Positions 1 to 10,235 of a stretch of DNA of 38,212 bases are shown here, one piece after another. Position numbers and translations under genes: made by a program. Position 1 is the first letter of the stretch. Each line of letters begins with the position of its first letter. The DNA comes from Cristatella mucedo (Eukaryota; Bryozoa; Phylactolaemata; Cristatellidae), in contig WPIO01000484.1 in the NCBI GenBank assembly GCA_009760855.2, positions 1 through 38,212 on the forward strand, read 5' to 3'. The notes under the pieces are model-generated. The model saw nothing but the letters and a program-made list of their open reading frames with translations. It did no database searches and was not told the DNA's origin.

Positions 1-1416
1 GTAATGATCAAATACTTTTAGTTGTCCTTTTTTTATTGTAAAAGGACTTTTGCATGTCCAGCAGAATAAACCTCTTTCATGTTCCATCATTTCTTCTTCT
101 GTTAGTGGGTGCATAACACGTTTTAAAATTTCATGATGAAGATAATCTTTAAAGAACTTTGAAACATCACATAACTTTTTTGAAAATCAACAAAGCAATT
201 TGGCCCAAAACTAGTAAAATCTTGGCGAACATTGCCTGATCTAATCGATGATAACATGTGCGGCAGAGTAAGAAGTTTGTATTGAAACGTATTCTGCTTT
301 GTCTTCACTTTTCTATAGAATAAACTCAAAATCGGCATAACAATCAAAAGAGGATACATATAAGTGTGTGAAAAGTTGAACGGAACAAAATAAATTATTT
401 GATGGTTCTGGCATTTCGTAAATAGTTGGACCAGTGTTAATCTCTTCACATGACTCAAAATCAGTTTTTGTTTGTTCCTTGTTGAAGACTCTGTTCAAAC
501 ATCTATGGCAATAGTACTGTTTTCCTACACTTCCGGAAGGTCTGCATAAGGCATTGAAATTGTTGATTAGTAGATAATGTTCTTTGTCATCTTTGGCAAG
601 AAGTAGTAAATTAACATGTCTTCCGGACTTATCATCTTTTTTTCTTAACAACGCGTAATGGAGAAACTCGTTACTCTTTGCATCCACAAGAGTAAATATT
701 AATGCTCACAATCTTAACTTTTTCTAATTTTTTAGCGTCCATAACTTGTATCGGCTAGCCCACCTTTTGTATATGTCAAAAGATGACAAGTATTTAGTGC
801 TTAATATTTTTGTAAATCATCTATGCGCCATTTCTTTCATTTAGCTGGATTTAAAATGCGAAAAACATACCACAACGCACAGAATTCATCATTAAAACTT
901 CTTGAATTGGTTAGGCATTTCTTCTTTACTAACTACTGAGTTTTAATAAAAGTTCCACCTTTCAGAATATAATTAGAAATGATAATAGTAAATGAAAAAA
1001 CCTTAGGGAAATCCAACCAAACCCAACGTTGCTGTTTATAAGCACTTTCAGCATTATCACCTAATGATGTCACAAATTTATATTAAATGATATTTTCTGA
1101 TTCGCTATCCATAGATAACAAAGATTTTGATTGGACGCCTTGTTTTTCTCTTTCATCGTTATCAAACATTTTTTATCGCAAAATTAACCTTGAAGTGAAC
1201 TCTGATGAAATGCCAATAAGTTTTGACATTTCGAAGTAAATGATTTGCTTGGTATCTTAGCTTCTCTTTTAAAACTTCAAATTCAGGAAATTTTTGCTTT
1301 GTATCACAATCAAAAGTCAAAATATTGCCGCCTCCTAAAACTTTTGGAACAGCTAATTCGATATTTTTGCCTACCCAATCTTCAAACGCGTAGCAAATTT
1401 TCCTCACCAAAATCAA
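1..1416 (-). pseudogene. Polinton/Maverick DNA polymerase B, decayed N-terminal half
   Basis: Remnant of the protein-primed family B DNA polymerase that replicates Polinton (Maverick) transposons. Read on the minus strand, several frames carry, in the family's order: an N-terminal region (about 1416-1162); a GGTFIKTQ stretch (about 960-937) in place of the family's GGSYI-P motif; FCALWYVF (about 886-863) in place of YCFLWS; a stretch ending HYLLINNFNALCRPSG; a zinc-finger-like YCHRC (about 510-502); YADFE (about 339-325), the Exo I motif with its Asp and Glu kept; and FCWTCKSPF followed by DHY (66 to the window edge), the second Cys cluster. The frame changes several times and has internal stops, for example near 180-185 and 310-320, so the copy cannot encode a polymerase. 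The polymerase domain proper (palm, fingers) would lie beyond base 1. Known of the family: the element also encodes integrase, ATPase, protease and capsid genes, none of which is visible here. Assignment is firm; the exact 5' limit is not. Confidence 0.85.
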
Positions 1417-1563
1417 TATTAATTAGTCTTCTTGCTTAAGTTGTGAAAGATTATCCTTTTCTATAAGGTAAAGGCATTTCTGCTATATAAGGTAATACTG
1501 TTTTGTTTAATTCAATTTAAGTTACAGTTTTCTTGCATAACAAGCTACCTTTGCTCCAGTAAC

Positions 1564-1659
1564 GTATGATTTTTACCATTTACGATGTTGAAGTTTTTGC
1601 GACCAAGCAGACTTGCTATCGAGAAAAAGTTTTAATGCCGTAAAAGGTAAAAATCATAC
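1564..1659. repeat. 14-bp perfect inverted repeat
   Basis: GTATGATTTTTACC at 1564-1577 is matched by its exact reverse complement at 1646-1659, with a 68-base loop. A third partial copy (GTATGTTTTTAC) sits at 1741-1752. It lies just upstream of the Polinton polymerase remnant and could be a relic of a terminal region, but nothing else supports that. Confidence 0.45.
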
Positions 1660-3052
1660 ATCACCGCGAGCTCGGGCTCCTACGAAACAGCCTCCTTATT
1701 CAAGTGAGCAAGCAATTACTGGAGCTTTCTTATCGTAAATGTATGTTTTTACTAGTGGTCGAGGTATAAGCTTATACACTCCACACACAAAAAAAAGAGT
1801 GCAGGGCTAACGAGCGCCCGAAAACGGCTGCATGAGCTACGGATCGTTATTCAAAGGCTGTACGACCTGTCCAGCTTGCTGCGGAAGCTGCTGCAGGAGG
1901 AACGAGCAGCCGGAAACCGCTGAGATTGCGGCTGTCCACTGTGATTACGAATGCCCAAGGCGCTCTGCAACAGGAATATTTTGCGTAGACTTCAGCCACT
2001 GATGCAAGCTGAGATACAGCACGGCCGATTTCATTGGCACCGTTTGAAATACTCCGTCTCTTCCCTAGAAGCCGGGCTATCTTCTTGCGCATTCCTGCTT
2101 GGCAATGTGCAGTCAGACCGTCAGCAATAAACCGCTCAAAATTGCCAGCTATAAACCACCTAATACAAAATTTGAGGCTGAGAACCTCCGGGGCATCGCC
2201 GAAGGGCGGGAGCTGTCCGAAGCCCAGCGGAGCGGCTGCCCGTTGCTAGCACCGTTGCTAGCGTCTCATGGAGACATTTGTAGCTTCCGCTTCCCATTCG
2301 TGTAGCTTCCGCTGGATTTCTTCAGTGTACAGCTGCTCGCCGGCTATTTCTCGCTGTTCAAGGAAGTAGGCGAGCCCTCGACGATCCCGTGCGGCTCGTC
2401 GTTTGTTCTTGGCTTCCGAAGCTCTGCTATTGTTCTCTGCCACGAAATAAAACAATGCTCGAGTTGAATTGTTCTTCGTCGGCTTAGGATTGCCCTCAAA
2501 TCTCAGTGAATTTCCCGGCCTGTTCACTGCCGGTATAGCTTCGGCTCTGCCTCAGTCTGCGCGGAGGCTGAGCTCCCTCTAAATGACGGAGGATGGACGA
2601 ATAAAACGACTCAAGCTCGTGCAGACTCCTCGACAGTCGGGCAGTCGGCGCCTATCGTGCTGTGTATCAGCCTGCACTGGCTTTTGAACTGTTCATGAAC
2701 TCGGCTTGGCCAGCGGAGGAACCAATACAAATACCGCCCAATAGTTCAATATTGTCTTCACCGAGTAGCTGCCCTAAACCAGGAACGACATGCGCCCCAA
2801 GACCGTCGAGCACAATCGTTCTCATACATAGAGCTACCGTAGAGCCGTGCGTGGACGTGCCGGCAGCAGTTCAGCATCAAGTCCGGTTCGCTCGCTAGTC
2901 GCCACCGCCTCGCAGGGTCTGCAAGAGCAGTCGAAATTATGGAACTTAAGCTTTCAGTGTATACTTGCCCAGACGTTTAGGAGTCATCAATGAGGACACG
3001 TACCAGGAAGGCGCTGCAAAAATGAAGGGGAAACATAGGTGCAGTAGTGTAT

Positions 3053-3053
<1 letters not shown>
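1660..3053. other. GC-richer unassigned region
   Basis: From about 1800 the base composition becomes clearly GC-richer than the flanks and several frames stay open for 60-90 codons. The most protein-like is on the minus strand at 2258-2527: 89 residues with a highly charged, helix-like middle (KNKRRAARDRRGLAYFLEQR). A second, at 1847-2092 minus, is arginine-rich at its start. There is a short direct repeat, GTTGCTAGC twice, at about 2243-2260. I recognise no family. It lies downstream, in the minus-strand sense, of the Gypsy pol remnant at 3.6-4.26 kb, so it may be further retroelement sequence, but I could not match RNase H or integrase motifs. Confidence 0.3.

Positions 3054-3106
<53 letters not shown>
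3054..3106. repeat. (CT)n microsatellite
   Basis: Uninterrupted CT dinucleotide array of 53 bases. It creates artificial Leu/Ser and Arg/Glu repeats in open frames on both strands, which should not be read as protein. Confidence 0.98.
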
Positions 3107-3110
<4 letters not shown>

Positions 3111-3634
3111 TTTTATATCCAGTTCTGCCCCACAGCCCGATCCCAGCATTAATCAGCGAAATGATGGGTGCTCCCACAAGCGTGACATGGTTTCCCATTG
3201 CTTTGGAAAGCGGCTTTGAAAAGTCAGTCGCGACTTATTCGCCCGCCGGCCTTGAACAGGAAGCACGCAACACCCTGGCGAGCCGGTGCCTGGGTGGGGC
3301 CACCTCGAACGAGCACCAGACACAAAGGAACGATCTGACGCCTGAAGAGTGCCACTTGCCTTCACTACGACGGGTGAGTCTTCTCAACAAAATTATGCTT
3401 CGGCTACGTGAACGAGGCCTGGAGCTGCCTCCTCGCGGCCTCTGGCAGACTAACGACAAAAGCGAATTTAAAATATCGCCAACCACCAGTCCGGCTGACC
3501 AAATCTAAGTCCGACCAAAAAGTTCACTTTCTCGCTTTCCAGAACGTCCACTGAGGAGATTTCCTCAAAAGCCTCAAAGCAGTTTGACTAGAACGCCCCC
3601 AGCAGTGCTTCCATCACCTTGGCTCATTCTTCCT
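3107..3634. other. GC-rich unassigned stretch with an open frame
   Basis: The plus strand is open from the microsatellite to 3508, giving about 130 residues outside the repeat. A sequence matching a splice donor (GG|GTGAGT) occurs near 3372-3379. The minus strand is also open for 70-80 codons in two frames and could be diverged pol sequence continuing from the Gypsy RT remnant. No motif decides between these. Probably transposon-derived. Confidence 0.25.
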
Positions 3635-4262
3635 TCATGTACGGCGAACCACACAATGTGTTGCTATTGCTGTTAGCAACCTATTGGCATGGTCAAGGGC
3701 CACATGGAGGAGTTCTGACGCGGCGTCTAGTTGGCTGGAATATTTCAAACCAAAGAGGCGGGCAAATATCTCCTCTGCTGTCTGCAGCTGATGACGCTCT
3801 TGATGAATGGCTCTGTTCAGTGCCAATTTTACATTATCTGGGCAGACGACCAAATTTGCCAAAAGTGTCATCACACTCATTGTGTATGGTAAGTCCTGAA
3901 TTAGCAGGAGAAGCTAGCAGCAATGCCAGGTCATTTACTTTACCAAGGTCTCCGAAACTCGTCAGGCCAAGTAGTGATGGAACATTTGCCTTGCCTATTG
4001 CGAACTTTACAATAATCCTTTGCCCAGTATAGCCTGATGGAAAGAAGTCAAGGTCCGGGACTTGTAATTGGATACTACCATAAGCGTACAACTTTGCAGT
4101 TTTGTTTTTAGGAGGCCCTTTGCTAAGGCAGCAATACCTAATATCTTACATCACGTTGCACGTTGCCCCAGTATCCATCGGACTTTAAATTCGTGGTCAA
4201 GCAACGCGAGTCTCATAGCAGTCACTTTGCCGCCATCAACGTTATAGCAAAACGAGCTTGTA
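3635..4262 (-). pseudogene. Gypsy-type LTR retrotransposon pol remnant (protease and RT)
   Basis: Two adjacent pieces of a Gypsy/Ty3-type polyprotein on the minus strand. The protease comes first: the codons at 4175-4149 read DTGATCNVM, the retropepsin active-site motif, and are then broken by a stop. After a frame change there is KLYAYGSIQLQV (about 4110) and later VPSLLGLTSFGDLG (about 3965-3930), matching the family's flap-region and LLGL motifs. The reverse transcriptase follows at 3880-3635: ALNRAIHQERHQLQTAEEIF matches the Gypsy 'LNKAIKREHY-LPT-EEI' block, then SQLDAASEL carries the first catalytic Asp (motif A, about 3727). The YMDD motif, RNase H, integrase and LTRs are not recognisable. 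Frame changes and stops show a dead copy. An L2 LINE tail on the opposite strand abuts it near 4330. Family assignment is firm; the limits are approximate. Confidence 0.82.
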
Positions 4263-4329
4263 GCAAGCTTGCACACACCCTCAGACTCTGCAGAATTGGT
4301 GATGCCATTTGCAAACCGCTTGACCTTTC

Positions 4330-4562
4330 AGCACACCAATTGGTCATAGTTGTGCATGCTGCCACTAACCACATTTGCATGCTGACCCTGTGCATGTCAC
4401 CCCTAACCATATTATTCATTTCGTTTGTTTTTTCAAGCATGATTTTACTTACCATTCAATTGCATTTCACTTTACAGCAAATGTAAAGCGCCTAGATAGA
4501 GATTAAGTTCTCTGAGGGCGCTTTATCAAGTGAATTATAATTATTAGTATTATTATTATAGT
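4330..4562 (+). mobile_element. L2-type LINE, 5'-truncated 3' end
   Basis: This is the 3' untranslated region of the LINE family found repeatedly in this window. It contains the block GCATGCTGCCACTAACCACA (about 4358-4377), a CTGTGCATGTCACCCCTAAC block, and then the terminal hairpin with AAAGCGCC at 4485-4492 and its complement GGCGCTTT at 4517-4524. It finishes in a TTATTATTA-rich tail. Homologous minus-strand copies start at 5041, 13105, 25198, 25850 and 37725. L2-clade reverse transcriptases typically start on such a 3' end, and the hairpin is the likely recognition structure (inference). Confidence 0.8.
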
Positions 4563-5040
4563 TCTCCTTTCCGCTCTAATCTAAGCAGAGAGGTTTCTGG
4601 GCGGATGTTTGGTACCACATTGGCTGCACGCTGGCTTAATTGTGGCCGAAGTGCCTGCAGGACGCCGCCCAGAAACGGTTTGTGTCAAGTCACTCTCTAG
4701 ATCCGCGGCAAAAGTACCATGCTGACATGCACTCACGAGGCTCAAGTACGGTACTGTAGCCCCTAGAGATTGGCATATGTCAGTCGCCTTCTTAAAGGTG
4801 TAGATCGGCTAATATTGGGAGGGATGGTGGAATATGAGAGTCAGGTGGAACTCCGATGGGAGATTTTCTCGGTCAGCATCTGATGAAACATTCGTTACGA
4901 TTTGGTCTCAAATTATCTTGGCATATCCTGGAAATAGTAGCCTCAAGACTCAGAAAGTTGATGTAGATCCGTTTAAGATGTATTCAAAGTCTCACCATCT
5001 TTGTGATAACGTCAAAGGAAAACAAACTGTTTGTACAACA
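4563..5040. other. No recognisable feature
   Basis: Mixed-composition DNA between two LINE 3' ends. A plus-strand frame of 77 codons (4834-5067) runs into the LINE tail and shows no motif. I see no gene here. Confidence 0.5.
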
Positions 5041-5665
5041 ACAATAATAATAACAAATTTGAAGTAGCGCCCTCTGAGAACTCAATACATGTCTACGCTA
5101 GTGGTTCTCAACCTTTCTAATGCCGCGACCCTTTAAAACAGTTCCTCCGGTTGTGGCGACCCCCAAACATAAAATATTTTTGTCGCTACTTCGTAACTGT
5201 TGTTTTGCAACTATGAATCGTAATATGAATCTCACGACCCAGCTTATTACATAGTAAGGGAGTTAATAGCTAAGGATTATGATGACTGGTTCCTCATAAT
5301 TATCATAATGAACCTAAGACCATCGGAAATGCTTACTTCCGATGGTCTTCTTAGGCCACCCCTGTGAAAGAGTCGGTCAACCCCCAAAAAGGTCGCTACC
5401 CACAGATTGAGAACCGCTGGTCTAGGTACTTTACATCTGTTGCAAAGGAAACACGATCGAATGTTAAGTCATTGCATGCCCAATAAACAACAAGACTAAC
5501 ATGGTTAGGGTTGACCTGCACATGGTCAGCATGCAAGTGTGGTTAGTGGCAGCATGCACAGTGCCAGGTGACAAGGCAAATAAAGGACGAATCACAGGGA
5601 CTCACTAAATGCTTTGATAAATAGATGCATTTCTAGTTTCTAATTAAATTTGGACAAGTCAGGTG
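5041..5665 (-). mobile_element. L2-type LINE 3' end, interrupted by a SPIN-like element
   Basis: Reverse-oriented copy of the LINE 3' end. From low to high coordinates it shows AATAATAATAA, the hairpin arm TAGCGCCCTCTGAGAACTCAA (about 5066-5086), the insertion at 5099-5419, then the second arm (AGGTACTTTACATCTG), GCAAAGGAAACACGATCG and the GGTTAGTGGCAGCATGC block. At the far end the minus strand still encodes the last residues of the LINE ORF (TSPDL...KLEMHLF, then FVLYLP), parallel to the copy at 13.5 kb. Stops are present. The hAT element splits the loop side of the terminal hairpin. Confidence 0.82.
5099..5419 (+). mobile_element. SPIN-like non-autonomous hAT transposon (321 bp)
   Basis: A short hAT DNA transposon with no coding capacity. 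It starts TAGTGGTTCTCAACC and ends GATTGAGAACCGCTG, terminal inverted repeats of the SPIN/OposCharlie group. Internal sequence also matches that group: ATGCCGCGACCCTTTAA, GTGGCGACCCCCAAACATAA, TTTGTCGCTACTTCGTAACT and CCGATGGTCTTCTTAGGC. Flanks are GTCTACGC (5091-5098) and GTCTAGGT (5420-5427), an 8-bp target-site duplication with two mismatches, centred on the CTAG core that hAT elements of this group prefer. Known: SPIN elements spread between distantly related animals by horizontal transfer. The middle of the element (about 5240-5310) differs from the SPIN sequences I remember, so this may be a distinct subfamily. Mobilisation would need a transposase from elsewhere. Confidence 0.9.
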
Positions 5666-6340
5666 ATGTTGTTTCTATATTTTGATTGTCTTGGGTACAA
5701 AGTGGCCAGTAAACTTCTCCAAAACTCTATCGAGGTCATTCTTACCTTCAGCATTTTGCAACACGAACGTTCTATATTCGTCTATTGCATCACTGCCCCA
5801 CTCGGTCGGCGAAATCACTAATTTTATTGGACCGTCTTTCCCGCCTATTTAAGTCTCCCGCAGGTAGAATTGAAAATGTCCCTAAATTGTGGCCGCTGTC
5901 GAAACTTCTGAGCGAACTGAGTTGCGAGGTGGTTGCATTCAGTCTGCCATATGTCCGCTTTTCGTTTTAAGGGCTATGAATGCGGTTAGCTTTTGACGCC
6001 GCGGTGGGTAGATAAGCACGTCTATGCAGCTTAAGTGCAACTGCTCGGAACACGTGCAGCCTCTTTCGTGGTTATCCCAGAATCCCTGGTAGTAAACCAG
6101 CCAGTTGCTTCCGGTGCATGCTAGCAGTGCCCCCTCCGGAAGCTTAACTATGCAATAACTCCAATACTTTGGCTATCCCCGAAACTGTTCCTGAGGCCTC
6201 CCCTATTTACTCCAAAGCAAACATCGATGGAATGTAATCTGTGGCTTGCCTCCAGGTGCTAGTTTTGATGATGCATCCTCTTCCCAGTCAGCCATAAAAC
6301 TCTTAAGTCCGCTTGTAGGCAATCTATGCTTAACACTAAA
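5666..6340. other. No recognisable feature
   Basis: No motif, repeat or convincing reading frame. A 61-codon plus-strand frame at 5785-5970 is within chance expectation. Confidence 0.5.
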
Positions 6341-7249
6341 ACATAAATTACCCCACCAAAATCCTAAGCCATATACCTGATTAATGGTTTATGAAAATCA
6401 TTAAAAACCCGTAAGCAGCCAAAGCCCTGTTAAACCATACACTCTGCCATAAAAAGACGATTCATCGCCTATATACATAGCCCTAAATATAAACCACAAA
6501 CTTTAAACCTTAACCAGAGGTACAAACGTGCAAAACTAATTATTTCCAAATTTAAAAAGCGATGACATATGAAACTCCTCCCTAATTAGATATGTGCTAA
6601 ACAACCGCTTGCAGGCAATTAGAAATTTTTATAAGGGCGTGTGATAGATAAGCAGCTTTTGGTTTTCGGCAGTAATGCTTTGTTCTGTGGCTGCCATACG
6701 TGGGAAGCTACAACTAATTGTTCCTGCTGCAGCAGCCAGTAGATCCTAAATCCATGCAAAACGCTTGTTGTTTGCTGCCGTGAGTCTAGACACCAGCTGC
6801 TTCTAGTGTTAACTGTGCGCAGCATTTAGGGTATAATACTTAGGGCTAGCTTAAAATTAGGATAAATGTTACTCGTCAGTCTCTCTCTCTATCTCTCATC
6901 CGTCTGTGTGTGTTTTTGTGTGTCTTCTGTTTGTGTTTGCTTGCTGACCACATCATGCATTTTAGGATAAACCAGATGTAAAAAATTTGAGTTTTTGTTC
7001 GTAAAAGCTATCCACTATAACTGTAAAGTAGATTCAGTTTGACATAATATAGCTGTGCATTCCTATGGATAAAGATATGCATGGCCAAACATAAATATGT
7101 TAGATCGTACACTAGATCAAAGCCAAGTGGCAAACAATAAGATAGCAGTATCCTGGTGATGTCGATCCTAGTTTGGGTTTGGAGAAACCTTAAGAAATTG
7201 GACGGAACAAAACGAGCGTGAGATGATCAACTAACTCAAGAACAAGCTC

Positions 7250-7400
7250 ATATTACAGATTCATTAAGAGAAAGCGGCAGAAGAGTCTTAACAGCTATCA
7301 CACTGCTAGCAGTGGGAATTGTATTATTTTCAAGTAAATGATTCAAACAGCAAATCCGGATCGTGAAGTTGGAGAGCATTACCTTACGTATGCAAAGATT
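7250..7400 (-). mobile_element. tRNA-derived SINE, diverged copy
   Basis: Minus-strand copy of the SINE seen more clearly at 13.3 and 27.4 kb. The diagnostic body sequence is AAGACTCTTCTGCCGCTTTC (reverse complement of about 7263-7290), preceded by a GCAGTGTGATAGC stretch and a degenerate B-box region. It lies inside repeat B and has a counterpart at the same position in copy 2 (33075-33200), so it predates that duplication. Confidence 0.55.
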
Positions 7401-7461
7401 CGGAGTAAAACTGATTTTGACTAAGTCCGGTCTTACAATTAAAGACGTTAGAATATATGGA

Positions 7462-7615
7462 CTCGCATCGAAGCAGATCTGCTGACAGGTCCTCGGCTTG
7501 GAGCACCTCGTTAGTGGCATACTTTAGCCTGGGCATAGAAGCTGTAGCACCATGTTGTATCAAGTGGTGAAGAAATAGTTGGATATCAGCAGAATATACA
7601 GTTAGCAATCCCTCT
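7462..7615 (+). repeat. Internal direct repeat of family B
   Basis: The sequence from TCGCATCGAAGCAGATCTGCTGAC through the GGTGAAGAAATAGTTGGATATC region matches 8148-8300 (CACTCGAAGCACTTCTGCTGAG ... AGAAGAAACGGTGGGGTATC), so an approximately 150-bp module occurs twice within copy 1. A third copy, inverted, lies at 22900-23040. Confidence 0.65.
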
Positions 7616-8549
7616 AGCATAGTAGATCGTTTGCACTTATGGCTTTTATGATTTACAGATACGCCATTATCTTGCATAAGACACCATATGCCTTATGTGT
7701 TTTTAATTAAATATAGCTTCTGAGCTTTTCTGGCGGGACAACCCTGAATGGTTATGAACATCGAAGCATTGGTAATGAGCTTTTTATCACAAATAAGTAC
7801 TGAGCTTTTTATAACATTTTAAGGAACCGGCTTTGCATCTAAGAAGGGCTCACAGTAATTAAATTCGGAAACTCTAATTAATAAATCAGTCCTAATCAAG
7901 CTGTGATACCGAGTTGAACGCTAGTCTTTGAGGTTTCAAGACCAGGCAGTGTTTCTCTTAGGCCAAAGCTGATGCTGAAAGCCTGTTCATTAGTCCATCC
8001 TGAATAGATACATCGAAGCTATGAATGTGTAGCTTTTTTGATAATCTTTGGAGGTTCTTCTTTGCTGCTGCTTTAACGAACGTTGGGTAGCACTGAGTTT
8101 GCCTCAACTCTGTGTCTGTGGCTGGAATTTCTAGTCTCTGGGCTTAGCTTGCACTCGAAGCACTTCTGCTGAGAGGCCCTCGGTTTGAAGAGCCTCGTCT
8201 GTGGCTTACTTGAGCCTGGCCACAGATGCTGTTGCGCCATGCTGTAACAGGTGGAGAAGAAACGGTGGGGTATCTGCTGATGATCTATACCTGTCGTAAT
8301 CGGTAGTCCCTATTGCCAAGAGCCATAGCACCTCAGTAAGATATATTAAAAATGTTCCACAATTGAGGCATTTCCTTCAACTAAAAATATTCAAAATCAC
8401 TTGTGAGATTATTATCACTTTAGTATTAGTTCTGTTTTTATATGAATTCCTGTTGGATCACGTTATCGCTTTAGTTGTTGATAGAAATAGACAAGAATAT
8501 GCAACATTGCCTATATCCGAGTTTTGTGATCTTGTCCACATGTGACCGA

Positions 8550-8588
8550 ACACACACACACACACACACTCACACACACATGCACACA
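8550..8588. repeat. (CA)n microsatellite
   Basis: CA dinucleotide array with one CT interruption, followed by degenerate ACAC-rich sequence to about 8670. The equivalent place in repeat B copy 2 (33508-33590) also carries a CA array, so the array predates the duplication or expanded from a shared seed. Confidence 0.95.
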
Positions 8589-9194
8589 CTACCACACTCG
8601 CACTCACGCTCAAACACGAGCCTGGGCGTGCGGGCACACTCACATACTGACATGCAAACTCCGACACACACATTCAAGCTATACTGTCCACTTGTAAGAA
8701 ATCGTATGCCAATCCAGCAGGCTAAGCACTGTACTTTGCGTGTTTCACATTGCGTGCATAGTTGAAGAGGTTTTTATGCTGTATATTTAAGCCGCTCACA
8801 GAAATGCTTGTGCTTCCATGCCCTCTGACAGGTTGGCTGCATCCTCCTGCCTTTCAGCATTCGGGTTCCGCTGCAATTGCACAGAATCTCAGCAATGAGA
8901 AAACTAGTTCACTGTCAAACGAGGACAACCGCAAGGATACCGCATGATCAGGGAGTCGGATATTGCTAGATACGGGCCTTGTTGTGGTCTTGGCTGTTGG
9001 AACACTGTCGTTTGGCTGTTCAGAGGCTTGGTCTGGCTTGTATTAGCTCTTTTGGAAAAAGATAAAGTGAAATATCTGTCTGCTACTAGTATTGACTCAG
9101 AGACCAGAGCCTGTGATCGGTTTCTCAAGCCCATGCACATCAGAATTTAACAAATGCTGCACAGGAGAAACCTCCAGCACTCGGAAGTGTGTTC

Positions 9195-9400
9195 CAGGCT
9201 TCGAGGCAGAAGAGCCTAGTCGGATGTTACCACTTCATGCAGCTGGCAATTAATAATCACCCAAATCCAGGATTAGAACCGATGATGTCGGTCGTGAAAA
9301 GCTGGAATGTTACCTCACAAACTATTACGGGTAAGAGACCTCAAAGTGAGCTAGAGTGCCTTGAAAGAGATCGAGTTTTCTGAGGGTGCTTTACAAATTA
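9195..9400 (-). mobile_element. SINE head plus adjacent LINE-type tail
   Basis: On the minus strand, about 9310-9230 resembles a tRNA-derived SINE head. The homologous copy at 34290-34170 has GGTAATGTTCGAGC followed by a B-box-like ATTCAAATCC. Immediately to the right on the plus strand, about 9357-9400 reads GTGCCTTGAAAGAGATCGAG, then TTCTGAGGGTGCTTTACAAA, the hairpin tail shared by the LINEs and SINEs here. The junction between repeats B and C lies at this tail. Confidence 0.5.
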
Positions 9401-10235
9401 AAAATAATCTTGTACTGTCATTACTAATGTAATGATAGGGCGCTGGTCACTGGACTGCTACAGGGAATATATTTCGCCTGCCACCTGGCTCTTCCACAGT
9501 ATAAAAGTGCTCTTAAGAAAGTCTGCTCCATCATATCACTCTGCAAAAGAAAGAGTCATGGGCCTTGAAACAAAGAATGAGAACTCATGCTTTGACGGTG
9601 ACCCTGAGCTGGTGTGCTATGAAGTGAGCTTCACAAAGCTATTGCTATCTCGACTCCAGAATGCTGTTAGATCAATGAAATGCTCCTGGCAAAAAACCAC
9701 AATGGTGGTCTTTCCAAAGGTTATGCTGGCTGAAGAGAAAAACATTTGCTGAACTCAATACATAAAATGATGGCTCTGTAGGCTACTGATCTTGCCCAGA
9801 AAAAACACTGTCAATTTTGGAATAGCATTTTTGTGACCAATAGTACAAAAAATGTGTGAATTTGGCCGTAGACGACTAAAATGGGGCAAGACATGCACAG
9901 AAATTCCTGGCTGCTCGCCATGCTACTTGTAGCTCGTGCAGCAGCCTTATGCTACCTTACGTGTATATACTTATCATCATGCAGTTAGTAAGTAGATGGA
10001 CTGTAAATGTAGGGCCCGGAGTTGCTAGTAAGCAGTGAATCAGTCAGGAGGCTTGGCAGTATATGATGGGAGTTGATATCCTGTAGTGTCCCTGAGCTTT
10101 TAAAGTACAGGTGCTTGTAACCGCCAATAGCTGTTCCTATTAAATTATGCCTGGCTTCCAGACCGGAAAGAACAAGGCTGATTTACCATGATCTTTACTG
10201 GGATAGTGAGTGAAACTGGCAATAGGTAGTGAGAA
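9370..10235 (+). repeat. Dispersed repeat family C, copy 1
   Basis: About 865 bases that match 26040-26880 in inverted orientation at high similarity. Shared landmarks include GCCTTATGCTACCTTACGTG (about 9942), ATGGACTGTAAATGTAGGGC, TGATTTACCATGATCTTTACTG (10180) and GTGAGTGAAACTGGCA. The plus-strand frame at 9432-9752 (106 codons) is not preserved intact in the other copy, so I do not call it a gene. The left end coincides with a LINE-type hairpin tail. Confidence 0.8.

Larger units (their letters stand above)
6350..9400 (+). repeat. Dispersed repeat family B, copy 1
   Basis: About 3 kb that aligns, with gaps, to 31935-34340 in the same orientation. Matching landmarks include AACCACAAACTTTAAACC (about 6494), TTGTTCCTGCTGCAG (6719), a CATCATGCATTTTAGG/CATCCTGCATTTCAGG junction, AGCTGTGCATTCCTATGGAT, GCACCTCAGTAAG (8328), CCACAATTGAGGCATTTC, a CA array, ATGCCCTCTGACAGG (8819) and TGCAGCTGGCAATTAATAATC (9238). 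By eye identity is about 70-80% in matching parts. Copy 2 lacks most of 7400-8290. That missing section has its own inverted partner at 22890-23490. No frame stays open across the unit. The right edge carries SINE sequence and a LINE-like tail. Confidence 0.75.

Noticed and set aside
3047-3219. Open frames of Leu/Ser or Arg/Glu repeats around the CT array
   Set aside because: They are simple translations of the microsatellite. Stops do not occur in CT or GA arrays, so the frames are long for trivial reasons. The same holds at 30.8-31.2, 32.4-32.8, 33.4-33.7, 37.0-37.2 and 37.7-37.9 kb.
9432-9752. 106-codon plus-strand frame in repeat C as a gene
   Set aside because: The inverted copy at 26.0-26.9 kb does not keep the frame open, and no motif or start context supports it.
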